Shown here: positions 1 through 9,534 of the stretch, piece by piece
Position numbering within the stretch: the stretch's first letter is position 1
How the letters are laid out: each line of letters opens with the position of its first letter
From: Chryseobacterium sp. JM1
GTDB taxonomy: Bacteria; Bacteroidota; Bacteroidia; Flavobacteriales; Weeksellaceae
Direction of reading: 5' to 3'
Length of the DNA: 64,000 bases
NCBI RefSeq assembly: GCF_000737715.1
Contig: NZ_JPRN01000009.1
Location: forward strand, 145,952 to 209,951
Notes under the pieces: generated by a model
Told to the model about the DNA's origin: nothing
The model's database searches: none
Seen by the model: only the letters and a program-made list of their open reading frames with translations
Position numbers and translations under genes: made by a program

Positions 1-1117
1 CGATTCCTGCAGCCTGAGTTGTTTCTTCTTTAGTGAAAAACTGAGCCAAGGTCTGGAGTTCTGTTTTGTCTCCAAGCGGTGTTCCTGTCCCATGGGCTTC
101 CAGATAACCGATCTGCTTTTCGTCCAGACCTGCATTGATCCAGGCCTGTTGTAAAGCTTTAAGCTGACCTTTAACGGACGGGCTCATCACGCTGGTTCCA
201 TTCCCATCGCTGCTTACTCCAACACCTTTGATCACAGCGTAGATTTTATCCTGATCGCGGACTGCGTCTTCCAATCGTTTTAACACGACGAAACCACAGC
301 CTTCACCAATTAATAATCCGTCTGCATCCCTACTGAACGGCTTGATCTGCTGTTGATGAGACAAAGCTCCCAACTGGGCAAAAATACTCCAGAAAGCAGC
401 GTTCTGTCCGGTATGTACACCTCCCGCGATGACCATATCACAACGGCCACGGTTGAGTTCCTGAATGGCGTGATCTACTGCAATCAAAGCACTGGCACAG
501 GCCGCATCTACTGTAAAGGCAGCGCCTCCCAGATTGAAACGATTCGCTACTAAAGAGGCAACCAGATTGGGAATTAATCCCATGGCTGTATCTGCAGCGA
601 AACGGCCTTTTCGCTCCTGGAAAGCATGCTTCACCTTTTCAATATCTGCTGAAGATACCTGAGGCAGTAATTCCTGCAGCAGCGAAGAAATCTGTTCCCC
701 GGTGCGCACGATTTCAATGGCACGCGTCGCGCCGGGACCGGTATAGTTTCCTTTACCGATAATGATTCCGGTTTTCTCAAGAGATATTCCCTTTTGAAAT
801 ACGCCGGCATCTTCCAGGGCTTTCTGTACCAGATCAAGGGTTAATAAATGATCCGGCTCGGTGCCTTCTACTGCTAACGGCAGAATTCCAAAAGCTGTCG
901 GATCAAATTCATAATCTGAAATAAATCCACCGCGCTGACAGTAAAATCTGTCGACAGGACTGGTAGTATCACTAAAGTGTACAGGATCAATCCTATCAGC
1001 CGGAGCCGATTGGGTGGAATCTACCTTATTAACAATATTCTGCCAAAAAGTATGGGCATCCTGTGCCCCAGGAAAGACACAGGATAAGCCAATAACAGCA
1101 ACATCTGTTTTTTTCAT
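1..1117 (-). CDS. Polyketide/PUFA-type synthase subunit, ketosynthase domain (partial, runs off left edge)
   Basis: This is an open frame of 372 codons from an ATG at 1117 to the window edge, so the C-terminus is missing. The visible part is a beta-ketoacyl synthase that would elongate an acyl chain on an ACP. It opens with a VAIxGLSCVFPGA motif, has the nucleophile in DAACAS (Cys about residue 207), and has the first catalytic His in EAHGTGTPLGDKTE. It follows the 2333-aa synthase by only 19 bp on the same strand, so the two are almost certainly co-transcribed. In PUFA-type systems the second KS protein (PfaC-like) continues with a chain-length-factor and dehydratase domains. That part would lie outside the window and cannot be checked here. 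KS identity is firm; assignment as a PfaC counterpart is inference. Confidence 0.9.
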   Translation of the reverse strand, partial: MKKTDVAVIGLSCVFPGAQDAHTFWQNIVNKVDSTQSAPADRIDPVHFSDTTSPVDRFYCQRGGFISDYEFDPTAFGILPLAVEGTEPDHLLTLDLVQKALEDAGVFQKGISLEKTGIIIGKGNYTGPGATRAIEIVRTGEQISSLLQELLPQVSSADIEKVKHAFQERKGRFAADTAMGLIPNLVASLVANRFNLGGAAFTVDAACASALIAVDHAIQELNRGRCDMVIAGGVHTGQNAAFWSIFAQLGALSHQQQIKPFSRDADGLLIGEGCGFVVLKRLEDAVRDQDKIYAVIKGVGVSSDGNGTSVMSPSVKGQLKALQQAWINAGLDEKQIGYLEAHGTGTPLGDKTELQTLAQFFTKEETTQAAGI

Positions 1118-1136
1118 AGTTATCGTATACAGAGGT

Positions 1137-4100
1137 TTACCAGTTGTTTCCGGACATGATCAATACCTGACTTTCGGTTCCGTATTTGATCTCGTTAAGG
1201 AAGATTTCTTTCCCCTGGTCCAATGGAATTAAAGAAATACCGCGACGTTCATATTCTGTTTCCAGAGTCGATGAAACCATTCCGGCTCCTTTCCATGGGC
1301 CCCAGTTGATGGAGATTACTTTTCCTTTTAATTTTTTGTTTAAAGCTTTCGCATAATCATCCAGTACAGAGTTGGCCGCAGCATAATCTGTCTGCCCTTT
1401 GTTCCCGTATACAGAAGCGATACTTGAGAAGAGCACTACAAACTGACAGTCAGCTCGAAGTTGTTCTGCCAATACACGAAGCGGTTTTACTTTTGTATCG
1501 AATACACGCTCAAATGAACTGGAGGTTTTCTGTCTGAACAGTTTGTCTTCCAAAAGACCTGCTCCATGAATAACTCCGTCTAAACGTGCATATTTGTCGT
1601 AAATGTTTTTGATCAAATCTGATAATCCTTCTTCGTCACAAAGATCTAAGGATTGATACACCACTGTACTTCCCAGTTGTTCCATATCACGGATCGTGCG
1701 AAGGATCTGATTGTTTTTGAAAATTCTTACGGTCTCTTTTTCTATTTCGGAAGGAGAAGTGAATTTTCCGGTTTTAATAAGATAGCTTCTTATTTCTTCC
1801 TTGGTTTTCATGGCTTCCACTTCTTTAAGGTCCGCTATGACATCTCTAGGATCTGCTGATCTTCCTACAAGAATATAAGTACAAGGATACGCTCCGGCCA
1901 TATGCTTCACCAATTCGGAAGTGATTCCCTGTCCGCCTCCGAGTACCAGGACTACAGATTCCTGATCCAGCTGGATATGCGCTTCTTCAAGGCTTGTTGA
2001 CAATGGAGAAGGGATGATCTCTATTTTATGCCTTTGGTCGTGTTTGTAAACGACTTCGGAAGGCTTATCTGTGGTTAATATTTCTTTTAAAGCAATTTCT
2101 GTAATCTGATCAACCTCCTGTGGCGTACTCAGACTGATCAGCCTGCACGAGGTTTGTTCAAACTCTCTCGCTAAACTTTTGAAAAGTCCCGGATAGCCTT
2201 TGTAATGACGTAAAAGACGGGTATCAGTCAGTTCCTGAATATGAGCCGGAATGTCTGAAATCAGATACACCCATTTGGCTTTATCAAGATCCAGTTTCTT
2301 GATCTGATCCACGTGATCAATAATGCTGTGTTTTACGGTTGAGGAGAACAGATCCAGAATGATTAATCCGTCAAAATCTTTAAGATCTCTTTCAGTATCT
2401 ACCAATTCTGCGATAGCTCCATATTTTTCAAGGGTATTTTTGATCGCCATCGTTTGGGGACTGTTGTCCTGAGTGATGGCAAAACGTTTTCCCTTTATGA
2501 TTTCTGTATTCTGTTCTGTAGAAACATCGGTTGGAGTGAGGTCAAAACGAAGACGTGACAATAAATTCTGAACAGGTTCAGCATCAGCATCGGTGTTTCC
2601 ACTCATTTCGCTGATCCATGAGGCCAGTCCTTTTAATGTTTTAATGGCCGCCAGTTTTTCCATCAGGTCATCCGCCTGATCCATATCCTGACCAAAACCT
2701 ATTTTGGTTTTAAGGTCTCCGATAATTTCCATTCTTTTAATAGAGTCAATGCTCAGGTCTGCTTCAAGGTCAAGATCTAATCCCAACATTTCTTTCGGAT
2801 AACCTGTTTTTTCACTGACGATATCCAAAATGACATTTTGAAGCTCTTCAAGAGAGAATGCAGATTTGCTTTCTGCTTCTGCTGCCTGTGTTACTGCAGT
2901 TCCGTTTTTTTCGGGAGTTGCTGTTGAAGTTCCTGTCAATTCTGTTAACCAGGAAACCAGACCGCTTAACGTTTTGATCGATGCTAATTTTTCCATGACC
3001 GTATCTTCATCGGCATTACCTGATGTAAGCGCTCCCAGTTCACTACGAAGCGTTCCGATGATTTCTACCCTTTTGATAGAGTCAATACTCAAATCAGCCT
3101 CCAGGTCCATTTCCATGCCGAGCATTTCGTGAGGATATCCTGTTTTATCGCTGACCACCTGTAGCAACAGGGTTTTAATATCTTTTACCGGAGCCTGTTT
3201 TACCGCAACAGCAGCAGGCTTTTCTACATGGACAGGCTGTGCAGGAATCGTCACCAAACGATCGTTCACTGGTGTTTGTACCGGCGCAGCATAAACAGGT
3301 GCAGGGCTGACTTGTGGATTCTGTCCCAGGAAGGAAAGCATCACATCACGCTGTGCCTGAATCAGCTGTTTCATGGTATTTAAATATTCCTGAAGCATAC
3401 GTTCAGCGGCAGGCTGAGATTCGGCTACAGGAGCTGGTTGGTTATTCGTAAAATTGTTCATGGGAATAGGATTTAATATCGGTAATGCACCGTTAGCCGG
3501 CAGATTACCTGTGGTTGGATGCGCCATTTGTCCGTTCACACGCCAGATGGCTGGATTTTTCTTATACAGTTCAGGCTGGTCTATATGAATCAGTCTGGCA
3601 TTACGGCCATCGAAAAGTTTTTCAATGCTGAAGCTTCTGCCAGTTCCCAGATATTGCGCCAGCATGGAAAGAAGATGGCTTAGTTTATTTCGGTTGCTGT
3701 CTTCTACGTAAAGGGTCAGCTGATCTTTCTCTAAGCAGGATTTAGTCAGTCCGGAAAGAACTTTTCCAGGGCCTACTTCGATGAATATTCTGGCTCCGTC
3801 TGCATACATCGCCTGAAGTTCTTCTACAAATCTCACGGGCTGTACCAGATGATCCGTCAGTCTTTCCTTGATTGCTGAAGACGCTGCAGGATAGGTTTCA
3901 GCCGTTGTATTCGACCAAACCGGAATCTGCATTTCCTGGAAAGGAATATCTTTTAAAACCTCATTATATAAGCCTTTGGACTTGGCCAATAACGGGCTGT
4001 GGAATGCACATGCAACTTCTAATTTCTTTGCAGAGATACGTTCCTGTTTAAGGATCTCCATTAATTTATTGATAGCCGGCGTACTTCCTGCCACTACACA

Positions 4101-7100
4101 TTGGGTCGGAGCGTTATAATTAACCGGATAACAGCCTTCTGTCTTGTTTAAAACCGGCTGCAACTGTTCTCTGGTTGCGCTTACCGCAATCATAGTTCCC
4201 GGATCACCTCCTTCTACTGAATCCAAAATGGCGTGAGCCCTTTGAATACTTAGATCAACCAGTTTTTCTTCTTCAAAAACCCCGGCAAAACATAAAGCTG
4301 GCAATTCACCATAGCTGTGACCTGCCACCATATCCGGAACGATGTCCAGTGATTTCAGGAATTTAGCTAAAGCCAGGTCAACAATTCCTAAGATAGGTTG
4401 CGCCAGGCGGGTATCTTTAATGGTTTCTTTCTGTTGTTTTAAAGCAGCTTCATCAAACGTTGTTGAAGGGAAAACTACTTTCTCCAGTTCAGGATATGCT
4501 TCGATCAGGTTACGCATAGCCGGAAAAGCTACGAACAGATCGCGGGCCATATTGATTCTTTGACTACCTTGTCCAGGGAACAGGAAAACTACCTTACCAT
4601 CGCGTTTATTCACTGTGAACGTGTCTTTACTTTCAATTCCTGATAATGCCAGTTCGATGTTCATCATCAAATGTTCGGCAGTGTCAGCAACGATGGTTAA
4701 CTGAATTGGTTTTTCTGAGCCTACCGCTAAGCTGTATGCCATATCTTTTAATGGAATATCACCATTAACCTCCAATAGAGATTTAATCTGTGACAATGGA
4801 ATTTTCGCATCCTCATACGTATCTCCACGGAATACAAATAATTCTGACGGCCACGACTGCAATACAGCAGAATCGTCTTCCTTGGGATGATTAGCAATAA
4901 CCGTATGGAAATTGGTTCCTCCGAATCCGAAAGCACTGATTCCGGCATAACGGTTTTTCTCACCCCACAGTCCACTTTCTGCATAAAAAGCAAAAGGACT
5001 GGTTTGGGCATTATAATAAGCATTAGGCTGCTGTAAGTGAAGTGTCGGTGGTTTTACACCATGATATACTGCCAGTGAAGCTTTGATCAGTCCGGCTAAT
5101 CCTGCGGCACATTTGGTATGCCCGATCTGTGTCTTTACAGAACCTAAGTGAGTCTGTCCCGGTATCGCTCCTGAACGGCTGAATAAATTCGTCAGTGCAC
5201 TCAGTTCGGTTTTATCTCCTACTACAGTTCCGGTTCCATGAGCTTCCACTAAACCAACTGCCGCTGGACTAATCCCTGCTTGGGAATAAGCACGCTCTAA
5301 AGCACGTACTTGTCCTATTTTTCTCGGGGCCGTAAGACCCAGTGCTTTTCCGTCACTTGATCCTCCCACTCCTTTGATCACAGAATAAATACGGTCACCA
5401 TCACGAACGGCATCTTCATATCTTTTTAAGACAAGGATTGCAACGCCTTCTCCAAGGGCAATTCCGTCAGCATCTCCGTCAAATGTAGCACATCTTCCTT
5501 TTCTGGAAAGGGCGTGGGTACTGGAAAACATCAGATAATCATTGATTCCGTTATGTAAATCTGCTCCGCCGGCAAGAACCATATCGGATTTTCCTAATAT
5601 CAGTTCCTGACAAGCCAGATCAATAGCTGCTAAAGAAGAAGCACAAGCCGCATCTACAGTGAAATTTCTTCCGCCAAGATCCAGACGGTTCGTAATCCTA
5701 CCTGCGATCACATTCGCCAAAATACCCGGGAATGAATCTTCCGTCGTATGTGGAAATGCCTGTTTCACTTCTTCATGAAGCTCTCCGAAAACCTGTTTAT
5801 AGTATCCTCTGAAACTATAGCTGTTGGCCAGATCATTACCGCCTTCAGCACCTATAATAACAGAAATATTTTCTCTGTTGATGTGTTTTTCTCCATAGCC
5901 TGCATCTTCCATCGCGCGCTTGGCAACCAATAAAGTTAACAGTTGTGTTGGCTCAATGGCAGCAAGAGATTGAGGAGGAATCCCGAATGCCAAAGGATCG
6001 AAATCAATTTTTGGAATAAATCCCCCCCATTTTGAGTGAGATACATCCGGTCCGTCTGAATCCGGATGGTAGTAAAGTTCTTTATTCCAACGCTCATCAG
6101 GGACTTCTGTGACACTGTCTCTTCCCAGGATGATATTTCGCCAGTATTCTTCAAGGTTTTTAGCGCCCGGGAAAATACATTCCATCCCGACAATCGCTAC
6201 ATCCAGAGGTTTTTCTGTGGATACCGGCTGTTCCGGTAAAGCCGCCTCTTCAATATATTTATAGTTATCAATACTTACGTTCTGATGAAGGGATGCAAGG
6301 GAAATCACGCGGTTTTGCATCGTAGCCACCTGACCGATCATGTACATTCCCAAATCCAACTGTTCGTTTTTAGGAACATTAACCAATTTGTCGCCCTGAC
6401 GATCGATTCCTTTTGCAGCAATTCTAAGTCGGCCCACATTGAGTTTTTCAAGCTGCTCCCAAACTTCTTTTTTATCCATTCCGGCTGCCAGAAGTTTAAT
6501 TTTTTCGGTGCTGAAATGTTTAGCAAAAGCTGTATTTAAGCAACGCGTCTCGTGTCCCGGTGCCGTTTCCAGTAAGACCGTGTCTTTTGCCTGCATCGCC
6601 TGTACCTGGAATTCTTCCTGAATAGCTCCGGTACGAACGGCTTCTTCTGTATATAAATAAGCAGTTCCGATCAATACGCCAACTTTTACGCCTCTGGCTG
6701 CCAAAGGTGCTGCCATGATAGAAACAAATGCCGTTGAAAATGCATTGTGAATTCCGCCTGCAAAAAAGACGCTGATATTTTCCGGATGTTCTTCTTTTAA
6801 AATACGTTCAATCTGTTTTTCCCAAAGCACCATGCTTGAAAGCGGACCTACGTGACCACCGCACTCACGGCCTTCAAAGATGAAATTGGTAGCGCCTTCT
6901 TTCAGGAAAATATCCAGCAATGCAGGAGAAGGAACATGAAGAAAGGTTGTGATACCCGCCTTTTCGAATACCTTAGCCTGTGCAGGTCTTCCTCCTGCAA
7001 TAAGAACTACCGGAGGTTTGGCTTCCAATATGTAAGCCGTCTGCTCTTCTCTTAATTCCTGAGGAGCAAATCCAAGAATACCTACACCCCATGTTTTTTC

Positions 7101-8138
7101 ACCAGCCAGTTTTTTAGTTTCCATCACCAAAGCTTTCGCCTGCTCACCTTTCAGTAAAGACAAAGCAACAAAAGGCAAAGCTCCTGCGTCTGCTACCGCG
7201 TTGGCGAACAACGGAACATCACTGACACGGGTCATTGGACCCTGTGCGATAGGATAACGTAATCCCAGCTTTTGGGCCATTATATTATTTTCACTGATGA
7301 CCTCAAGTGCTTTAGCCTGCTTCAGGTGACCATACATGGCTTCTTTGAACCCAAAAACCATTTTTTTCAGGGTTTTGAAATCTTCATACAGATCTACAGC
7401 CAATGAAATATCCTGACCCATAGGAATATAACTCTTACTTGGATCAAGATCAGTGAAATATTGTCTCAGCTCTTCGGCCGTGACATTTTCAGGTAATGCA
7501 GGTGAGTTAGGTCTCACCAATACCCGATGGTTGGCTATAATTTTAGTTTCGGTACCGTTGAGTTTTGAGGACAGGTCTTTGATTTCCTGAGGAACGGAAC
7601 TCTCCGGGAATAACGCCAGTTGGCTATCGAGTACAATTCCGGCTGCTCCCAATGATTTTACTGCGGCAGCTGTGTGCAGTCCTATTCCGCCCTGTACCCA
7701 AACAGGGATGTTCTGGATTTCCTTAATGACACGCTGAAACAGTACAAAAGTTGATTCATAGCCTACCAGGCCTCCTGCCTCATTTCCTTTTATAATAATC
7801 CCTTCTGCACCCGACTGTTGGGCCAGCCTGGCTTCATCTAAACTGGTTACCTGATATATAACAGGCAGATCCGGTACAATATTCATTGAAACTCCGGACG
7901 GAAGGATCGCGAAACTTACTTTTTTCGGGATCTGCAGGGATATAAATTTGTCGTTCGGTAGATAGATACCATAAGAAGGTACATCTGTCTGATCAAGTTG
8001 GTTCAGTGCTTCCTGAGCGGCTGTTGCATGGTGTCCTAAGCTTAAGATGGGAAATGCACCCGCCTGGTGCAATTTAGGCATAAGACTGACATCCGGCTTT
8101 TCAAAAGGCGTTAATCCAAGAATGGTTAAGTTTTTCAT
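1137..8138 (-). CDS. Multidomain PUFA/secondary-lipid-type polyketide synthase (PfaD-like x2, KS, AT, ACP, ACP, KR)
   Basis: A 2333-aa iterative type I synthase. Domains in order: a nitronate-monooxygenase/PfaD-like flavin barrel (about 1-230); a second, better conserved PfaD-like barrel (about 285-600; GPMTR, ECGGHVG and AGGIH motifs) expected to act as enoyl reductase; KS (about 645-1075; Cys832 in DAACAS, HGTG, GHTKCA); acyltransferase (about 1165-1470; Ser1275 in GHSYG); a Pro/Ala/Val-rich linker; two ACPs with phosphopantetheine serines in LSIDSIK (about 1687 and 1799); and a C-terminal ketoreductase (VLGGGQG, Tyr2252 in YAAANS). I chose the ATG at 8138, where homology-like sequence begins; the frame also opens upstream at 8204. 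There is no dehydratase, so a partner must supply it. Known PUFA synthases usually keep PfaD as a separate protein, so the N-terminal fusion and duplication are unusual. The product is unknown; a polyunsaturated or otherwise unusual lipid is inferred. Confidence 0.92.
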   Translation of the reverse strand: MKNLTILGLTPFEKPDVSLMPKLHQAGAFPILSLGHHATAAQEALNQLDQTDVPSYGIYLPNDKFISLQIPKKVSFAILPSGVSMNIVPDLPVIYQVTSLDEARLAQQSGAEGIIIKGNEAGGLVGYESTFVLFQRVIKEIQNIPVWVQGGIGLHTAAAVKSLGAAGIVLDSQLALFPESSVPQEIKDLSSKLNGTETKIIANHRVLVRPNSPALPENVTAEELRQYFTDLDPSKSYIPMGQDISLAVDLYEDFKTLKKMVFGFKEAMYGHLKQAKALEVISENNIMAQKLGLRYPIAQGPMTRVSDVPLFANAVADAGALPFVALSLLKGEQAKALVMETKKLAGEKTWGVGILGFAPQELREEQTAYILEAKPPVVLIAGGRPAQAKVFEKAGITTFLHVPSPALLDIFLKEGATNFIFEGRECGGHVGPLSSMVLWEKQIERILKEEHPENISVFFAGGIHNAFSTAFVSIMAAPLAARGVKVGVLIGTAYLYTEEAVRTGAIQEEFQVQAMQAKDTVLLETAPGHETRCLNTAFAKHFSTEKIKLLAAGMDKKEVWEQLEKLNVGRLRIAAKGIDRQGDKLVNVPKNEQLDLGMYMIGQVATMQNRVISLASLHQNVSIDNYKYIEEAALPEQPVSTEKPLDVAIVGMECIFPGAKNLEEYWRNIILGRDSVTEVPDERWNKELYYHPDSDGPDVSHSKWGGFIPKIDFDPLAFGIPPQSLAAIEPTQLLTLLVAKRAMEDAGYGEKHINRENISVIIGAEGGNDLANSYSFRGYYKQVFGELHEEVKQAFPHTTEDSFPGILANVIAGRITNRLDLGGRNFTVDAACASSLAAIDLACQELILGKSDMVLAGGADLHNGINDYLMFSSTHALSRKGRCATFDGDADGIALGEGVAILVLKRYEDAVRDGDRIYSVIKGVGGSSDGKALGLTAPRKIGQVRALERAYSQAGISPAAVGLVEAHGTGTVVGDKTELSALTNLFSRSGAIPGQTHLGSVKTQIGHTKCAAGLAGLIKASLAVYHGVKPPTLHLQQPNAYYNAQTSPFAFYAESGLWGEKNRYAGISAFGFGGTNFHTVIANHPKEDDSAVLQSWPSELFVFRGDTYEDAKIPLSQIKSLLEVNGDIPLKDMAYSLAVGSEKPIQLTIVADTAEHLMMNIELALSGIESKDTFTVNKRDGKVVFLFPGQGSQRINMARDLFVAFPAMRNLIEAYPELEKVVFPSTTFDEAALKQQKETIKDTRLAQPILGIVDLALAKFLKSLDIVPDMVAGHSYGELPALCFAGVFEEEKLVDLSIQRAHAILDSVEGGDPGTMIAVSATREQLQPVLNKTEGCYPVNYNAPTQCVVAGSTPAINKLMEILKQERISAKKLEVACAFHSPLLAKSKGLYNEVLKDIPFQEMQIPVWSNTTAETYPAASSAIKERLTDHLVQPVRFVEELQAMYADGARIFIEVGPGKVLSGLTKSCLEKDQLTLYVEDSNRNKLSHLLSMLAQYLGTGRSFSIEKLFDGRNARLIHIDQPELYKKNPAIWRVNGQMAHPTTGNLPANGALPILNPIPMNNFTNNQPAPVAESQPAAERMLQEYLNTMKQLIQAQRDVMLSFLGQNPQVSPAPVYAAPVQTPVNDRLVTIPAQPVHVEKPAAVAVKQAPVKDIKTLLLQVVSDKTGYPHEMLGMEMDLEADLSIDSIKRVEIIGTLRSELGALTSGNADEDTVMEKLASIKTLSGLVSWLTELTGTSTATPEKNGTAVTQAAEAESKSAFSLEELQNVILDIVSEKTGYPKEMLGLDLDLEADLSIDSIKRMEIIGDLKTKIGFGQDMDQADDLMEKLAAIKTLKGLASWISEMSGNTDADAEPVQNLLSRLRFDLTPTDVSTEQNTEIIKGKRFAITQDNSPQTMAIKNTLEKYGAIAELVDTERDLKDFDGLIILDLFSSTVKHSIIDHVDQIKKLDLDKAKWVYLISDIPAHIQELTDTRLLRHYKGYPGLFKSLAREFEQTSCRLISLSTPQEVDQITEIALKEILTTDKPSEVVYKHDQRHKIEIIPSPLSTSLEEAHIQLDQESVVLVLGGGQGITSELVKHMAGAYPCTYILVGRSADPRDVIADLKEVEAMKTKEEIRSYLIKTGKFTSPSEIEKETVRIFKNNQILRTIRDMEQLGSTVVYQSLDLCDEEGLSDLIKNIYDKYARLDGVIHGAGLLEDKLFRQKTSSSFERVFDTKVKPLRVLAEQLRADCQFVVLFSSIASVYGNKGQTDYAAANSVLDDYAKALNKKLKGKVISINWGPWKGAGMVSSTLETEYERRGISLIPLDQGKEIFLNEIKYGTESQVLIMSGNNW

Positions 8139-8269
8139 TGCATTTATGGTATTGAGGTGATAACTAGAAACTCCATAACAAAACGCTGGACCTTTCGGCA
8201 TCATGAGCGTTTGCTAGTTATGAGGGAATAAAAATAATAAATTTATATTACATTTCTAACCATAAATGA

Positions 8270-8310
8270 AAATTGATAATAATTTTTTAACAATAAATTA
8301 TTATCAATTT
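8270..8310. repeat. Perfect 16-bp AT-rich inverted repeat in the synthase leader
   Basis: The arms 8270-8285 and 8295-8309/8310 are exact reverse complements separated by a 9-nt loop. The element lies between the predicted promoter (8413-8444) and the ATG at 8138. It could be an operator dyad or an RNA hairpin in the roughly 270-nt leader. There is no adjacent run of T and almost no GC, so it does not look like an ordinary terminator. Confidence 0.75.
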
Positions 8311-8412
8311 AAATAATATTAAAAAAAGCAATTTATATTTTTATTCTCAGAAAATAAGACGGTACAGTCTATCAGATTCAATTATAATTGTTTATAATTG
8401 ATTAATGTAAGA

Positions 8413-8444
8413 CAAATATAGAAATAAAAACTATAATATTTCAA
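8413..8444 (-). promoter_or_regulatory. Predicted Bacteroidetes-type promoter of the synthase operon
   Basis: Read on the minus strand, there is a TTG followed after 21 bp by TATATTTG, which matches the Bacteroidetes TTG/TAnnTTTG promoter consensus. Transcription would start near 8405 and give a long 5' leader that contains the palindrome at 8270-8310. The assignment is by motif only. Confidence 0.45.
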
Positions 8445-8597
8445 AAATAAGAGAATTATTTTTCCAATATTACAAAAATATAACACGCCTACAAAAGCGT
8501 ATGAATTCTGGAAAAACTGAGTTTGATAATCCGTTAAAAAAAATCATAAAATTCAGAATTTTGAAAAAACAATGACAAAATTTCATAGGATTTTCGC

Positions 8598-8630
8598 AAA
8601 AAAAATAACGTTACCGGGAAGCAACGTTAT
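8598..8630 (-). terminator. Intrinsic terminator downstream of the 8753-9361 gene
   Basis: The 8-bp perfect stem ATAACGTT/AACGTTAT (8605-8612 with 8623-8630) is followed on the minus strand by eight T residues. It lies about 120 bp after the stop of the 202-aa gene. A weaker 5-bp stem with a T run sits at 8646-8670. The rest of the 8139-8752 gap holds only the synthase promoter and leader. Confidence 0.7.
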
Positions 8631-8752
8631 GAGAATAAGAAGATTATAAAAACCGCCTTATTATTCGGTTAACAAAATAGTATCATCTATTAATAGAAGT
8701 TTTAATGAAAAAAATAAACCTGCAATCATTGTAGCCGCTTTATTGATTAAAA

Positions 8753-9361
8753 TCAGTAAAATTGTTTCACAGTCTCCATAATGCCTGTCGCGGGATCCAT
8801 AAAGAGGTACATACTTCCCTCATCATGGAAAAATTCTCCTTTTTTTATTTCAATCTGTCCTAAAAAGAAAAGAGGCAGATTGTTCTTAACAGGCCATTCC
8901 GGATTCTGTATCCACTTGGGTGGTTTGGTCTGGAATTTAAAAAGTTCCGTGTAGCGTTGCTTTATGTATTGTTTCTGTTCAGATTTTGAAAGTGTTTTGT
9001 CTTTCGGCAGAATATACTGTTCGATAAATCCGGCATCAGTGTCAATATATTTGGGACTGGTACTTAAAATGAATTCATACTCATCAGACTTTTGTGGAGA
9101 AGCTATGATCTCTACTCCAATTTTGCTTAAAAACAGTTGTACCGCTCCGTGAGCATTGAGTCTTCCTTCAGCATTTTTATAATCCTGCTCAATCAGATAA
9201 AAGTAAGCAGTGGTGTTTTGTAAATAAGTTCCCTGCCAATCTATTGCCGGATTTGAAAGCTGTTTTTCTAAATCCTGATTGGTGTAAAGCTGCTGTTCAA
9301 AGTCTTTATCGGAAAGTTTCCCCTCCACGAAATCTTTTAAAATCTGTATTTCATCTGCCAT
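8753..9361 (-). CDS. Conserved hypothetical protein, DUF1963/YwqG-like C-terminus
   Basis: A 202-aa soluble protein without signal peptide or membrane segment. I do not recognise the N-terminal half. The last 60 residues (PPKWIQNPEWP, then PLFFLGQIEI and a Gly/Asp/aromatic tail) resemble the WP...PL.FLxQI signature of the DUF1963/YwqG family, whose cellular role is unclear and some of whose relatives are immunity-like proteins. It is a single-gene unit, with a -7-like box at 9400-9407 upstream and a terminator at 8598-8630. There is no toxin gene beside it, so an orphan immunity role is only a possibility. Confidence 0.6.
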   Translation of the reverse strand: MADEIQILKDFVEGKLSDKDFEQQLYTNQDLEKQLSNPAIDWQGTYLQNTTAYFYLIEQDYKNAEGRLNAHGAVQLFLSKIGVEIIASPQKSDEYEFILSTSPKYIDTDAGFIEQYILPKDKTLSKSEQKQYIKQRYTELFKFQTKPPKWIQNPEWPVKNNLPLFFLGQIEIKKGEFFHDEGSMYLFMDPATGIMETVKQFY

Positions 9362-9399
9362 CTGTCAGTATTTTTTTCCCGTCATAGAAGACGGAAGAC

Positions 9400-9407
9400 C
9401 AAATTTA
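9400..9407 (-). promoter_or_regulatory. -7 promoter box of the 8753-9361 gene
   Basis: On the minus strand this reads TAAATTTG, a full match to TAnnTTTG, 39 bp upstream of the ATG. No good TTG was found at the expected spacing. The same box and flank (AGACCAAATTTAA on the plus strand) precede the glycosidase gene at 23090-23097. Confidence 0.35.
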
Positions 9408-9434
9408 AGTCAAAAAAATCACACCAGAATGGTA

Positions 9435-9504
9435 AAAGAATTCGCGTGATCTGCAAAATTGGCAAGACCTATTTTAAGCTCGCAGATTTCACAGATCAAG
9501 CAGA
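9435..9504. repeat. Fragment of the intergenic CGCAGAT-rich dispersed repeat
   Basis: This gap segment has degenerate copies of the words ATCTGC and CGCAGATTTCACAGAT, which recur in the composite repeats at 16273, 19758, 32241 and 32714. It lies just beyond the stop codon of the outer-membrane barrel gene ending at 9535. Confidence 0.5.
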
Positions 9505-9534
9505 TGTTGTTTTTTTAATTAAAATACCTATAAA

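Noticed and set aside
353..553. Plus-strand open frame inside the ketosynthase gene
   Set aside because: It lies wholly in the antisense of a conserved KS domain and has no recognisable motif or promoter.
8646..8670. Second terminator after the 8753 gene
   Set aside because: The stem is only 5 bp and the strong hairpin at 8598-8630 already explains termination.
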